A program made the position numbers and the translations under genes. From assembly GCA_011799875.1 (NCBI GenBank), contig CM022303.1:422462483-422526482 (forward strand): a stretch of 64,000 nucleotides of DNA, read 5' to 3'. The notes beneath the pieces are model-generated. The model saw nothing but the letters and a program-made list of their open reading frames with translations. It was not told the DNA's origin and did no database searches. The stretch comes from Thinopyrum elongatum (lineage: Eukaryota; Streptophyta; Magnoliopsida; Poales; Poaceae). Below, piece by piece: positions 23,605 to 35,757 of the stretch; positions within the stretch are counted from its first letter, which is position 1, and each line of letters opens with the position of its first letter.

Positions 23605-23964
23605 AGGCTCGTGTGTGATAGGTGTAACTATCACACATGCTCTGCCTCGGTTAACCATTTGCTTTTATTCAACTACATCACACACGATTTGATGAAGAAA
23701 ACTGTGTGGCATTGGGCTATCCATCACAAGCGCTTTTACTGCTAGAACCGTTTGCAAAGTTCCATGACCCATTTAGCAGGTTTATTAGTTTACAATTAAT
23801 AATTTCAGTATTACGCAAATTCACATTTCATATCGAACAGTTGCTTGCCAATTTCATATCAGGCATATAAATATATTTTAACATCACAGTACGATAGCTA
23901 CCTGAAAACAGCACAGTACAACATATAGCTAGTTCAGCTTCATAAGAACAATATATTCATTTCC

Positions 23965-25359
23965 CTAATCGAGATCATCCAGGCTCGTCTTATCCACCTC
24001 TACTTTCAGTTCAGTAAGAACCTGTTTTGCACCGGCCAACTGGGAAAGTGCCTCCTCCTTCGCTAACACCATCTTAGCAAAGTCTGATTTAAAAAATCTG
24101 AGCTCATTCTCCACCTTCCTCTTTTTATCCCGCATCTTCAAATATTCTTCAGCATTGACAACACCTTCTCTAAGCCTACCTCTATTCTCTTCCTCATACA
24201 TGCTCCAGAGATTTGCTAGGCACATCTTCAAAGATTGTTGCCACTCTTGATCAACCCACTCTAGGTAAGAACACTTCCGTTCATCCTATAATATTTAAAA
24301 CTAGATCAGTAACAATTGTAGGGGAAATGGGTTTATAGGAACATAGAAAATCACCAATACTTATTTTGAAGAACTGAAGAAACAGGTTAATTATGGCATA
24401 TCTTCTCAAAAAGATCAATGTGCAAATGAATTAATTGCTACTGAGACAACAACCAAATTCTGAAACATCAGAAGCTATAATTAACTACAACAATGCTACA
24501 AGTTCTTACTCATGTACTATAAATAACAAATTGAACATTTTATGAGGACGCTAAATATAACTGCAACAGCATAGCGATAGTGTTTGGATGACAGCAAATT
24601 GATACTAACAGGTGTGTACATGCACAAATTTAGTAACATAGAACTAATAACACTAAGGCCGTTCGCTATGTATGCCAAAACCGGTGTAAAGACAACTGTT
24701 GCTACATTTCGCACCGGTGCCCTGCACTGGCGAGCCGATGTAGCGGAAAAAAATCAGGGACCCAGACTCCGGAGCACCTAGTTGCTCCGATGCCCAGTTC
24801 CTTCGTGCCATAAAGATTTAGTATTTTACTGCTTGGTTGCTCGGATGTGTGGACCAAAGTTGGCTGCACAAACTGGTGAAGCAGTGCCAAATAATTTTCT
24901 AATGGCACCGCTGATGAGATGGCAACATTTTTAGATACTAGGTACAAACTGTGACACTGTCTTAGGATGCGTTTGGTTGAAGGTGTGGTACGAATGGGTT
25001 GGGACCGTGACAGTGTCTGAATCACATCTAACAAAAGATTTGTAACAACGAAAGTGGGGCTAACCTTCTCTGCACATGCCAAAAACTTCCTCCCACTGTC
25101 CACAGATTCAAACGCAACTAGCTTCACGCATGGAGATTGATGGTGACAACGAGCAGATAGATCTTCAGCCACCCCGCTCCATTCGTTGCAACCGATGGTC
25201 CTAGGGAGCTACAAGAGGAAGAAATGACTCAAATCGATCGCCGGGTTAAAATCCTTCATTCCAAGTCATAGCCCGAGAGAGAGAAGAGAGGCATACCCGG
25301 GTGGTGAAGGAGTCGTCGGAGGAGGAGGAACCGCTGGAGAGGTCATTGAAGAAGACCAT
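23965..25359 (-). CDS. GRF-type zinc-finger protein with C-terminal coiled coil, carried by C2
   Basis: Three exons fit without error: 25359-25297, 25208-25065 and 24285-23965. All introns are phase 0 with GT (GTATGC, GTTAGC) and AG (TTGTAG, TTATAG) borders. They give 175 residues starting MVFFNDLSSGSSSSDD in a strong start context (GCCATGG). Residues about 42-90 form a GRF zinc finger split by intron 2: CHHQSPC, then RKFLAC and ERKCSYLEWVDQEW, the C-x5-C..C..C pattern with the invariant GR(K/R)F and EWVD core. Residues about 95-170 are charged and likely coiled-coil. GRF fingers bind nucleic acid in other proteins; here the role is unknown. The gene is open from start to stop although nearby C2 ORFs are decayed. 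It may be a captured host gene or a standard cargo gene of this CACTA family. Confidence 0.75.
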
Positions 25360-25878
25360 GGCGACCTCGGCGGTAGGATGCGAGACGGCGAGAGCGAGGA
25401 AGCGGCTATAGCTTAGGAAGGAAGGAAGGAAGAAGGGAATAGGGGAAATATGACTTGTGGTCGGGGAGAAAAGGGGGTGGGGAAGGGGGGCGGGGGTAGA
25501 TATTTTGGCGGTAGGCCAAAAATTTCGAAATGTGGAGGGAAACTTTGTGCGCGGTGCCGCCAGACACCATTCACTTTGAACGATTGTGTGCATCGCAAAC
25601 AATTCTTTTGATTTACGTGCATGTGATGAGTTTGATAATTCAAATTTTGGTGGAAATTTCCCTGGGTACTGTCCTCATCCACATCATTGCATAATTTAAC
25701 ATCGCTTGCTAATTTGGGCACACAAAAGAGCGTACAGCACACAGACCACACTTACCGAATCGAGCAATTTTAGTAATTAAATAGAGCCAGTTGACCTAAA
25801 CATTGCTCTAACGAAAGACCAGCATTAAAAACAAAGCCTAAGTACGTATAATTTAAACAAAGCCGCCGCCGCGCCGGC

Positions 25879-26568
25879 CTATGCATCGCCGGTGTGAGAT
25901 GAGACGTCGATGACTTGTCCTGGCGACATGCCGCCGTTGGTGGACTCCACGTCCCCCCTGCTGAAGTCGACCGCGTCCTCGTCCTCGTTCTTGGCGCCGC
26001 CCTCAAGGTTGTAGTACTCCTAGTAGTGGCTGCGCCAGAGCTCGCGTTGGTACTCCACCGCCGATTCCTCGATGGACAGACTCTTCCCTACCTCGACCTC
26101 GGCCACGCGCAACTCCTCCTCCCGGCGCTCCTCGATCTTCGCCGCCTCCTACATCTCCAGCTCCCGCTCGGCAATCTCATGAGGAAGCAGGTGCTCCATG
26201 GCCACCACCACCTTTTTGGATGTGGGTTGCATGCTAGATTCCGAGGTGGCCTGGAATATCTTGGCGTGTGCGTCCTCGATCTTGGCATGGATGGCCTCGA
26301 CCTGGGCAAGGGTGACATCGGCGGCACGGACGGCAGCTCGAGCGCTCTCGGCATTTGCAGCTGCCGTTGCAGCAGTAGCTGCAGCCGTCTTGGCTGCTGC
26401 AGCTGCCCTATCGGCTGCCGCAGACGCCCTCTCGGCGGATGCGGCCGCGCTCAATGCGGATGCGGCGGCACTCTCGGCTTAGGCGACCGCGCTCTCGGTG
26501 CAGGCGGCGGCGCTCGGGGAGGACGCGGCCACCGTACGGGCCTTCACGAAGCATTTCCATGGCGTCAT
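25879..26568 (-). pseudogene. Alanine-rich protein ORF in C2, interrupted by stops
   Basis: From the ATG at 26568 to the TAG at 25881-25879 there are 230 codons in one frame with three internal TAG codons. The first half is alanine-rich with a heptad-like A/E/R pattern (ESARAAVRAADVTLAQVEAI). The second half is charged (EERREEELRVAEVEV) and ends in an acidic tail. I recognise no domain; a long coiled coil is likely. The 276-residue open frame on the opposite strand is a shadow of its GC-rich codons. It is transcribed in the same direction as the GRF gene and lies 520 bases upstream of it. Confidence 0.5.
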
Positions 26569-26818
26569 CTTTGCAAGAAGGGGTTGCAAGAATGGGGATC
26601 AGGATTCGTGGATTCGGGGGTTGCCGGCACTGGAGCAGACGAGCCGGCGAAGCTTAAGGAGGAAGACTTAAATAGACCCACGAATTTTCATTGCAAACGG
26701 TTCCTACAAAAAACTGTGTGTGATGTTGTTGATATTTTTTATTAGCTGTGAAAGATGAATTTGGAGTAAAGTGGCAACGGATGGTGTTTTAAATGTACGA
26801 GAAAATTTGTAGTACTAA

Positions 26819-29800
26819 TGTAGCGACCCGACCAAAATGGATCAAAGTCTCTGTGCTTAAGTGTCATCCCTGGATCGGTATGCTCACACACACAGTACTC
26901 GAGGAATTATAACAGAGTTTAATCACAAACTTATTACATCAAGGTCCTCAAAAGAGTATTTATTACATAAATATGGCTGAAGGCCAACTAAATAAAATAA
27001 CTGCGGAAGCTTCAAAGATGAATGAGTCCATCCAACTCCACGGCAAACTGAGTGCAAAACAACGACCTATCGCACCTTAATCCTCGTCGGAAAAGTCTGC
27101 AACATGAAACGTTGCAGCCGTTTAGGTCCGGAATATGCTAGCAATGTCACACCATAGAATAATAATGAAAAAGACTATCTCTATATGCAAATTTAGCTGG
27201 TGGAGGCTCTAAGTTTAATTTTTGCATAAAGCAAATTTTACCCTACAACAAAGGAATACATTTTTAATTACTACCAAGTTTATGCCAATATTGAGGTGGT
27301 TCCTCCAACTCAATCCCTTAACCCAAAATTATTTATTACCCAATTCATTAATTAAGTAAAGTGATGAGATCAACCAATAAATCACTTCTAGATACTCAAA
27401 TTTGACCATAACCGGGGACACGGCTAATCATGATTAGTTTGTACACTCTGCAGAGGTTTGCGCACTTTTCCCCACAAGACTCGACCACCTCCATGATCGG
27501 AAGATTGAGACATAGCCTTTCTGAAGTATTTCCTCTAAACCCTGGGTAGACCGGTACACCTACTTTCTCCTATATTAGCTAGTCTACCACGGAAAGAGGT
27601 CACACAACTTACTCAACTATGCCAGAGCCCATAATGGCTTGTGGCTGCACACGGAAGTTTCTAGGCATGAAATATCATATGATCCCTTTGAGCCTGGGTG
27701 GCAGACCTAGGGTAATCACACGGGTACTCCAGGATCCCCTTGGGCAAGCACTGGTTTCTCCAGGTGCCCCAAACAATCCAACCAGATGTGTATTAAAGTT
27801 GCCACCTTAAGTTTACCCAAAATTATTATCTCTCGCAACTTGCATGGATCACACATACCAATCCCCGTCTCCGAGCATGGCTAAGCAATATATGACATAA
27901 CGAATATTCCCGGGGTGATCAAAGGTCATAGGTTCCTACCACATGAACTACATAGCATGACCACATGTTCCCAATCCTACTCATGCAATCTTTGAGGGTG
28001 AACTAATGCATAGTAAAAACTGGGTATTGAAAAGTATGATCAAAGTGTGAACTTGCCTTGCTGACGATCGTTGAACTCTGAAGATTCCTAGTAGCAAGCC
28101 TCGCACTCCGGATGATCTAACGAAGCAAGCATTGACACACATAAGAAATCAAGCAAGAAGAATCAAAAAGAAAACAAAGAAAAGACTTCGGAAAACTTCA
28201 AAAACAACCAAATAAACTTTCTAAACAGAACAAAATTTTAACAAAAGAAAAATTATAAGATTTTGTCTCTAATAGTACATGTTACAAGCTTCGATTTGCA
28301 AAAAGAATCATCCAAAACGGAGTTACGGAACTCGAGTTATGGCCTAAATAAGTTTCAATTCAGATATGTTTGAATTCAAATTTTAAAACTTTCAAAAATA
28401 TTTTTCGTTTGGTTCTCTGGATAGAGGGGATTTTTATGAACTAGTAGGAAAAAGAATCAACTAAGTTGGATCTATAGATTTAAAGATAGGACATTTACAT
28501 CTATGCCCCTAACTGGAACCCACTACTCAGTTTTGCCCCTAGTTTTTGGGTATGCTCAGTTTTGCCCCTCTACCGTCAAGTCACCTTATAGAAATGCCCT
28601 TCCGTGCCTTTACCGTCCGGTCAAAGGGCTTTGACCGTCTGGTGAACAGTATCAAAAAAATCTGAAATTTTGTGGGATCAAAGATACTCAGGTGCGCAAG
28701 GTGCATGCAAATTTTCATGCTGTTTGGACATTCCAGGAGCTCGTGGCAAAGGAAAATAGTAAATCTGTACGCCTATGAACAGTAAATTCGAAAAAAATAG
28801 CAAGAAAATTCAAAAAAATATGAAATTTTTTGGCATCAAATAGGCTTGGGTATGCAAGGTGCTTGCAAGTTTTTGTGATCAAATGACATGCGAGGAGCTC
28901 TAGCAAAAAAAAACAAAATAGTGCATTTTTCAAAGTTTTTTTCTGAGCCAAATTTTGTTTTTTTCTCCACAAGCTCCTACAATGTTTAACCACAACAAAA
29001 ATTTGCACACACCTTGCGCACCCGAGCATCTTGGATGCCAAAAAATTTCATATTTTTTCGAATTTTATTGCTATTTTTTTCGAATTTACTGTTCACAGGC
29101 ATACAGATTTACTATTTTCCTTTGCCACGAGCACCTGGAATGTCCAAACAGCACGAAAATTTGCACGCACCTTGCGCACCTGAGTATCTTTGATCCCACA
29201 AAATTTTAGATTTTTTTGATACTGTTCACCAGACGGTCAAAGCCCTTTGACCAGACGGTAAAGGCACGGAAGGGCATTTCTATACGGTGACTTGACGGCA
29301 GAGGGGCAAAACTGAGCATACCCGAAAACTAGGGGCAAAACTGAGTAGTGGGTTCTAGTTAGGGGCAGAACTGGAATTGCCCCTTAAAGATATGCTAAAA
29401 GAAAAATCTGACAGAAATCTGAAATAAAGATTTTTCTGAAAAAACACTAATTTCGGCCAGCGACAAGTGGCGCTCTCTGGTTGGTTGGGCGGGTGTTTGC
29501 TGCTAGTTTAGGAGAGGGCGGCCGAACCGTAAGGAAAATGTTTTTTTAACTGAAACGAACTGAAGCGTACAGAGAAATGAACGTACACTGGGGCGGCTCT
29601 GGCGTGGTGGTGGCGGCGGATCCGGTGATCATGGGTGGCAGCGGAGGTGTCTAGGACATGCGGTGGAGAGTGGCTCGTCCGGTGGTGGAGTCAATGAAGA
29701 TCGGCGATGACGAACGGCAACAAAACCAAGCGATGAAGCTCGCGTACTCCGGGTGCTCCGGTGAAGACGATGTGGCCGGGGTGGCCTCTGTAGATGGAGA

Positions 29801-30854
29801 GGGAGCGCGAGACCTTGTCAAAATGACGGTAGGGATCGAAGGAAGTCAACATACAAAAGGAGAAGGCTCGGGCTGGCTCACCGGCGTCGGAATCTGACGA
29901 TGAACTGTGGTTTCTGAGGCGAGATTGGAACGTCGAGTGCGTCGTCTAGACGTGGTTTTGGCGATTTCGACTGAATCGGTCAAGGAGAGTCATGGCTATT
30001 TATAGGACATCTTCCTTGGACGTGAGGTTGGCTGGAGTTAAGATTTCCAGGAATTGGAAACTAAGCGGCGTCAGGAGCATGTACGCGTACGTTTCTCATG
30101 TACGCGTACGTTTCTGTTCATGGGGAGGAAGAAGAAGAGGTGGGGTCCAATGCCAGGGGAGAAAGAGGGTTACGTGAGGGAGAGGGAGAGCGAGCGAGCG
30201 GACGGGTGTGGGGCGCGACCCTTTTTTTCACAAGGGGCGCTCGGCCTCGCTGGCCCTCGCTGCCTATGCTGGCTGCACCTGGTCTGGCCGCTGCATGGGC
30301 TGGCTGGGCTGGGCGCAGGTGATTGTTTTCTTTTCAGAAAAACTGAAACGCAGAAAAACACACTAAAAGAAATTCTAAAAATACCAGAAAAATTCACATA
30401 AATATATGGTCTTATATATGACCTTCTGAACTTTTATCTAGCCTAAAATGCAAATTTTTATAAATAAATATTTTTGCTATTCTAATAAAATTTGCATCAA
30501 AATAAGTTGTAATTAAAATCTAATAAATATATTTTGATTTCGAATTCAATTTCCAATAATTCCCCTCTATTTTTTTGAAGAAGTCATTTTATCTTCTCTC
30601 TTTATTTTATTGTTGGAAATAAAGGAAATGAATTTAGTGAAACCAAATTTGATCCAAACTCCAAATTTTGAATTTAAAGAATTTTCAAAAATTGGATTTA
30701 AGGAAACTTCCAATTCTCTCTTTCAGTCCTTGAATTGCATAGAGTTCCTTGGATCAAAATTCAAATAAAAGAAATGAAGGGCAAAATGCATAAATCATGG
30801 ATGCATATGAATGATCTATTTATAAACATCCAAATTGAAAATTGGGATGTTACA
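26819..30854 (-). repeat. G1 3' LTR (reverse), containing the foldback element M1
   Basis: 4,036 bases. Subtracting M1 (895 bases) and one 9-base TSD copy leaves 3,132, matching the 3,133-base partner. It ends at 30854 with GGGATGTTACA. The next stretch, AACCTACCCCCCTTAAGG, is the complement of the polypurine tract. Confidence 0.92.
28489..29383. mobile_element. M1: Mutator-like foldback (long terminal inverted repeat) element
   Basis: 895 bases. The two halves are reverse complements over most of their length, with GCCCCTAACTGGAACCC on the left and GGGTTCTAGTTAGGGGC on the right, and a loop near 28930. The flanking TTAAAGATA at 28480-28488 and 29384-29392 is a 9-base TSD, the Mutator-superfamily length. 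The other G1 LTR has the empty site with a single TTTAAAGATA (about 37428-37438). No coding region. Confidence 0.9.
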
Positions 30855-30900
30855 AACCTACCCCCCTTAAGGTGAATCTCGCCCTCGAGATTCGGGTTGG

Positions 30901-33900
30901 CTAGCGAAAAGGAGTGGGTGGTCATGTCGGAGCTCTTCTTCTCATTCGCAGGTGGCTTCTTCCTCAGTATGATGACTCCACCGAACCTTGCAAAACTTGA
31001 TGACCTTGCTGCGGGTAACCCTGCTTGCAGTCTCGAGAATCTTGACGGGCTTCTCCTCATAGGTCAGATCACTATCCAACTGTATCTCTCAAAGGAATAT
31101 CGGCCATCTCTGCATGGCACTTGTTCAACTAGGAGACGTGAAACACATCATGAACTCCTGACAAGGCTTCGGGTAATTCCAACTTGTAGGCAACTTCACC
31201 CATGCATTCTAAAACTCTGTACGACCCCACAAACCGTGGTGCTAACTTTCCTTTGACTCCAAATCATTTAACTCCTCGAAGTGGTGACACACAAAGATAT
31301 GCTCTGTCTACTACTTCATAAGTTACCTCCTTGCATTTAGTATCGGCATAACTCTTCTGCCTAGACTGGGCTATCTTGAGTCTGTTACGTATCAACTTGA
31401 CTTTCTCCTCTGAATCTCTAACTAAATGTGGTCCGAATAATTTACGGTCTCCAACTTCATCCCAGATAAGTGGTGTCCAGCACCTCCTTCCGTAAAAAGC
31501 TTCGAAAGGGGCCATCTTCAAGCTGGTCTGGTAGCTGTTGTTGTATGAGAACTCTGCGTAAGGTAAATTATCATCCCAACTAGATCCGTAATCTAGCGCA
31601 CAAACTCTCAACATGTCCTCCAGAATCTGATTGACTCTCTTCGTCTGCCCATCTGTCTGCGGATGAAAAGATGTACTGAACTCCAGCCTGGTTCCCAAAG
31701 TTTTGTGTAATTGATTCCAAATCTTCGAGGTAAACTGTGTTCCTCTATCTGATACGATGGTCCTCGGAGCTCCATGCAGACATACGATCCTGGTCATGTA
31801 TATCTTGGCTAACTTAGCGCTCGTATAAGTGGTTTTCACGGGGATGAAGTGAGCTACCTTGGTCAAGCGATCAACCACTACCCAAATAGAATCATAACCT
31901 GATCGGGTCCTGGGTAATCCTGTAATGAAGTCCATGCCAAGCTTGTCCCACTTCCAATCGCGTATCGGCAAAGGCTGAAGTAATCCTGCTGGTTTCTGGT
32001 GCTCTGCTTTAACCCTCTGACACACAACACATACTGCTACATATTTGGCAATATCCTTCTTCATACCTGTCCACCAGAAACTTTCCTTTAGGTCCAAATA
32101 CATCTTGGTGTTGCCTGGGTGTATCGATTACGGTGAATCATGAGCCTCCCGAAGAATCAACTTCCTGATCTCTGGGTCATTGGGCACATAAATATGCTTC
32201 TCAAACCATAAGGTTCCGTGTTTATCCTCATGAAATCCTTCTGCCTTTCCTTGATTCATCCTTCCCTTTATCTCCGCAATACCTTTGTCTAACTTCTGGG
32301 CTTCTCGGATCTTTCCCAACAAAGTGGATTGAATTTCCATTGCGGCAACAAAACCTCGTGGTACTATCTCCAATCGGAGATCTCTGAGATCAATTAACTC
32401 CTGAGGAAATCCTCCTGCTGTGAGGGTATTAACATAGCTCTTATGGCTCAATGCATCTTCCACAACATTGGCCTTTCCTGGGTGATAGTGCAATTTCATG
32501 TCATAATCCTTTATGAGCTCCAACCATCTCCTCTGCCTGAGGTTCAACTCCCTCTGCATGAAGATGTATTTCAAACTCTTATGATCCGTGTAAACATCGT
32601 ACCTATTTTCGATAAGAAAATGTCTCCAGGTCTTGAGCGCGTGCACTATGGCTGCTAACTCCAAATCATGCGTTGCGTAGTTCACCTCGTGAGGTCGAAG
32701 TTGACGCGAGGTATAGGATACCACTTTTCCTTCTTGTATAAGAACACCTCCAAGTCCCTGACGTGAAGCGTCGCAATACACTTGAAAATCCTTGCGTATA
32801 TTCAGAAGAATTAGCACTGGGGCTGTGACCAAACATCCCTTCAGCTCCTAGAAACTGGCCTCACATTCGTTGGTCCAAACAAACTTAGTGTCTTTCTTCA
32901 ATAACTCCGTCATGGGCTTCGCGATCTTGGAGAAATGCTCAATAAACCTCCGGTAATATCCTGCAAGTCCAAGGAAACTGCGAATCTCTCCGACTGAGGT
33001 GGGTGCCTTCCATTCGGTGATGGCTTCAACCTTCGAAGGATCCACTGCTATTCCTTCCCCTGATATAACATGTCCGAGAAATCTGACTTCCTTCAACCAA
33101 AATTCGCACTCACTGAACTTGGCGTATAACTGATGTTCTCTGAGCTTCTCCAGTACCAAGCGTAAATGTTCCTTGTGTTCTTCTTCATTCTTCGAGTAAA
33201 CCAGTATATCATCAATGAACACGACGACGAACTTATCCAAAAACTTCATGAATACCTTGTTCATCATGCTCATGAAATAGGCAGGGGCGTTAGTCAAACC
33301 AAAAGACATGACCATGTACTCATAAAGCCCATATCTCGTGGTAAAGGATGTCTTGGGTATGTCCTGCTCTTGGATCTTCAACTGGTGATATCCTGAGCAA
33401 AGATCGATCTTGGAGAAAACACTAGCTCCGACTAACTGATCAAACAGGTCATTAATCATCGGTAAGGGGTACTTGTTCTTGATGATCACCTCGTTCAACG
33501 AACGGTAATCCACAACCATTCTCAAGGTTCCGTCCTTCTTTTCCACTAAAAGAACTGGGGCTCCCCAAGGTGATGAACTCGGTCGGATATACCCTTTCTC
33601 CAAAAATTCCTTAATTTGTTTCTTAATTTCCTCCAAATCATTGGCGGGCATCCGATACGGTCTCTTGGATATCGGTCCTGTGCCTGGCAATAGCTCAATC
33701 AAAAACTCAATGTCTCGATCCGGTGGCGTGCCGGGCAATTCCTTTGGGAAAACATTGGGATAATCCTTCACAACTGGTACTTCCTCCTGAACAACTCCCA
33801 AAAGAGAATTCATCTGAGTCCTCCTTGGCGTATGCCTCGACACATACTTGATCCGTTTTCCATCTCGGGTGGTGAGAAGAATCGACTTACTGGCACAATC

Positions 33901-35274
33901 AATATTTCCTTCATACTTGGATAACCAGTCCATGCCTAGAATTACGTCAAATCCTTGTGATTCTAGGATGATGAGGTTTGTGGGGAAAACGTGTCTCCCT
34001 ATGGTCAATGGCAACTGAAAATATCCCCGACTAGCCATAGACTCTGCTCCTGGGGAACTCACTAACATGGGTGTTTTAAGGGCTACGGTCGGCAACTTAA
34101 ACTTATCCACAAACCCCCTTGATATGAATGAATGCGATGCACCAGTGTCAAAAGGAACAAGGGCTGTAAATGAATTAACCAAGAACTTACCAACAACGGC
34201 TTCAGGCTGGTTATAAACTTCCTCCACATCCACGTGGTTCACCTGACCTCTGGTGAAGGGATTGGGCTTCTTGCCTCCAGAGCTTCCATTCCCGTTCCCG
34301 TTCTTGGCCTCAGGGCAATCGGTGGTGTAGTGTCCAGTTTTCCCGCACTTGAAGCATGTAATGTGGCTCAGATCCTTCTTTGCCAGTGTAGCGGGGTTGG
34401 AGTGATGCTGATTGTCGTTTCCTCTATTCCCATTGCCATTCCTATGGCCATTATGGTTTTGTCCATTTCCTCCATGAAGAGAATGTCCTCCATGGTTATG
34501 GTGATTGTGTCCACCATACTTGTTAGGTCCTGATCTAGAATTTCCCGAGTACGGGGTATAGCGGGGCTTCTGCTGAACTCTAGAGTTGTGCTCTCCCTGT
34601 CCGTACTTCCTCTTGTGATTCTCCACCTGCTGCTGCTTGCCTTCCAGAATGAGAGCCTTGTCGACCAACTCTTGATAATTGTTAAAGGTAGCCATGGTCA
34701 ACTGAATTCCTAGATCATCGTTTAGTCCGTCCAGAAATTTCTCCTGCTTAGCAGCATCATCAGCCATGTCTCTGGGAGCATACCTGGATAACTTGTTGAG
34801 TTCCTCCACATAATCACCAACAGAACGATTTCCCTGGTGTAAGTTGCGGAACTCACGCTTCTTCAGACTCATAGCTCCGACTGAAACATGTGCGGTACGG
34901 AACACCTGCTGGAACTGATCCCAAGTCACATTGGCTATGTGGAATGTGGTGGTGTAATTCTCCCACCACGAAGCTGCTGGTCCATCCAGTTGATGTGCGG
35001 CAAAGCGCACCTTCTCAGCGTCAGTGCATCCTATGGTGGTCAGCTCCCTTCCGATCTTGTGAAGCCAGTCATCTGCGACGATCGGCTTCGTGTTGCTAGA
35101 GAACACGGGTGGGTTCAACCTCAGGAAACTGGTAAGGTTGTCGACCGGGGGTGGTGGCGGTGGGTTGTTGTTGTTCTGGTTCTGGTTCTGGAGGAGCATC
35201 TGCATGAGGGCATTCTGGTTCTAGATCAACTGGGTAAGTTCTGGTGGGAATTTCGGGTCACGTCTCGGAGGCAT
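30901..35274 (-). pseudogene. G1 gag-pol polyprotein, broken
   Basis: The frame starts at the ATG 35274-35272 (MPPRRDPKFPPEL) and meets a TAG after 17 codons (35223-35221). The main open stretch, 35205-32848, holds the gag domain (WWENYTTTF.., residues about 60-170), the zinc knuckle [15 protein letters not shown], aspartic protease (FDTGASHSF) and reverse transcriptase with FIDD at 33219-33208. RNase H follows ([13 protein letters not shown], 32832-32128), then integrase (32103-31264) and a chromodomain-like tail. Further in-frame stops separate these parts near 32848, 32128 and 31264, with more after it. In the integrase, D and D are present (MDFITG, SDRGTQF), but the position of the third acidic residue reads K in GQTKRVNQ (codon 31641-31639). 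Confidence 0.92.
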
Positions 35275-35464
35275 CTGATTGGTTTAGGGTGGATGAGAAA
35301 TTAGAATAGAATAAGGGCCTAATGAGGGAAATCACTACCCATATGCTTATGATAGCAAGGAAACTCCAAATCAAGCAATTCACACAGATCACACCACACA
35401 AGTAAAACCTACAGGTAAGGTCATATCCACAAGAGATATGATCTCTTCATACTACCGTAAATCA

Positions 35465-35710
35465 TTAGTTGGACTCAACTTGGTAGTGGTGGTCTGAACT
35501 AAATCTCGTCAAATCAATGTCAATTCTAGCTTCTTCTTCGTCAGTGTTGTCTTCATAGGTCATGGTCTCATCTGGCTGAGCAACTAGGTGATGGGGTTCA
35601 ACAACTATTTTATTGAAGTAGAGAAGAGATAGAAATGAATAGAGAAGAGTATAGACCAACAGATATATAAGGAAGTAATAAAATAGAATTTTCTTCCTAT
35701 GGCTTTCCAT
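35465..35710 (-). CDS. Small hypothetical ORF in the G1 leader
   Basis: 81 residues between the PBS and gag. A hydrophobic stretch (YFLIYLLVYTLLYSFLSLLYF) follows a short basic N-terminus and precedes an acidic tail. It could be chance in AT-rich leader DNA. I know no family for it. Confidence 0.25.
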   Translation of the reverse strand: MESHRKKILFYYFLIYLLVYTLLYSFLSLLYFNKIVVEPHHLVAQPDETMTYEDNTDEEEARIDIDLTRFSSDHHYQVESN

Positions 35711-35742
35711 TTCCTAGTGGTCGCGTCCTACAGTCAGCGTGT

Positions 35743-35754
35743 GCTCTGATACCA
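35743..35754 (-). other. Primer-binding site of G1
   Basis: GCTCTGATACCA is the complement of TGGTATCAGAGC, the initiator-Met tRNA PBS, three bases from the 5' LTR. Confidence 0.85.
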
Positions 35755-35757
35755 TCT

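Noticed and set aside
23332..23745. 137-residue ORF with repeated SHTV/VCTS-like blocks
   Set aside because: Read from the 45-bp subterminal repeats; 45 is a multiple of three, so the frame stays open by chance.
25915..26745. 276-residue plus-strand ORF
   Set aside because: Opposite strand of the alanine-rich ORF; its composition is a shadow of GC-rich codons.
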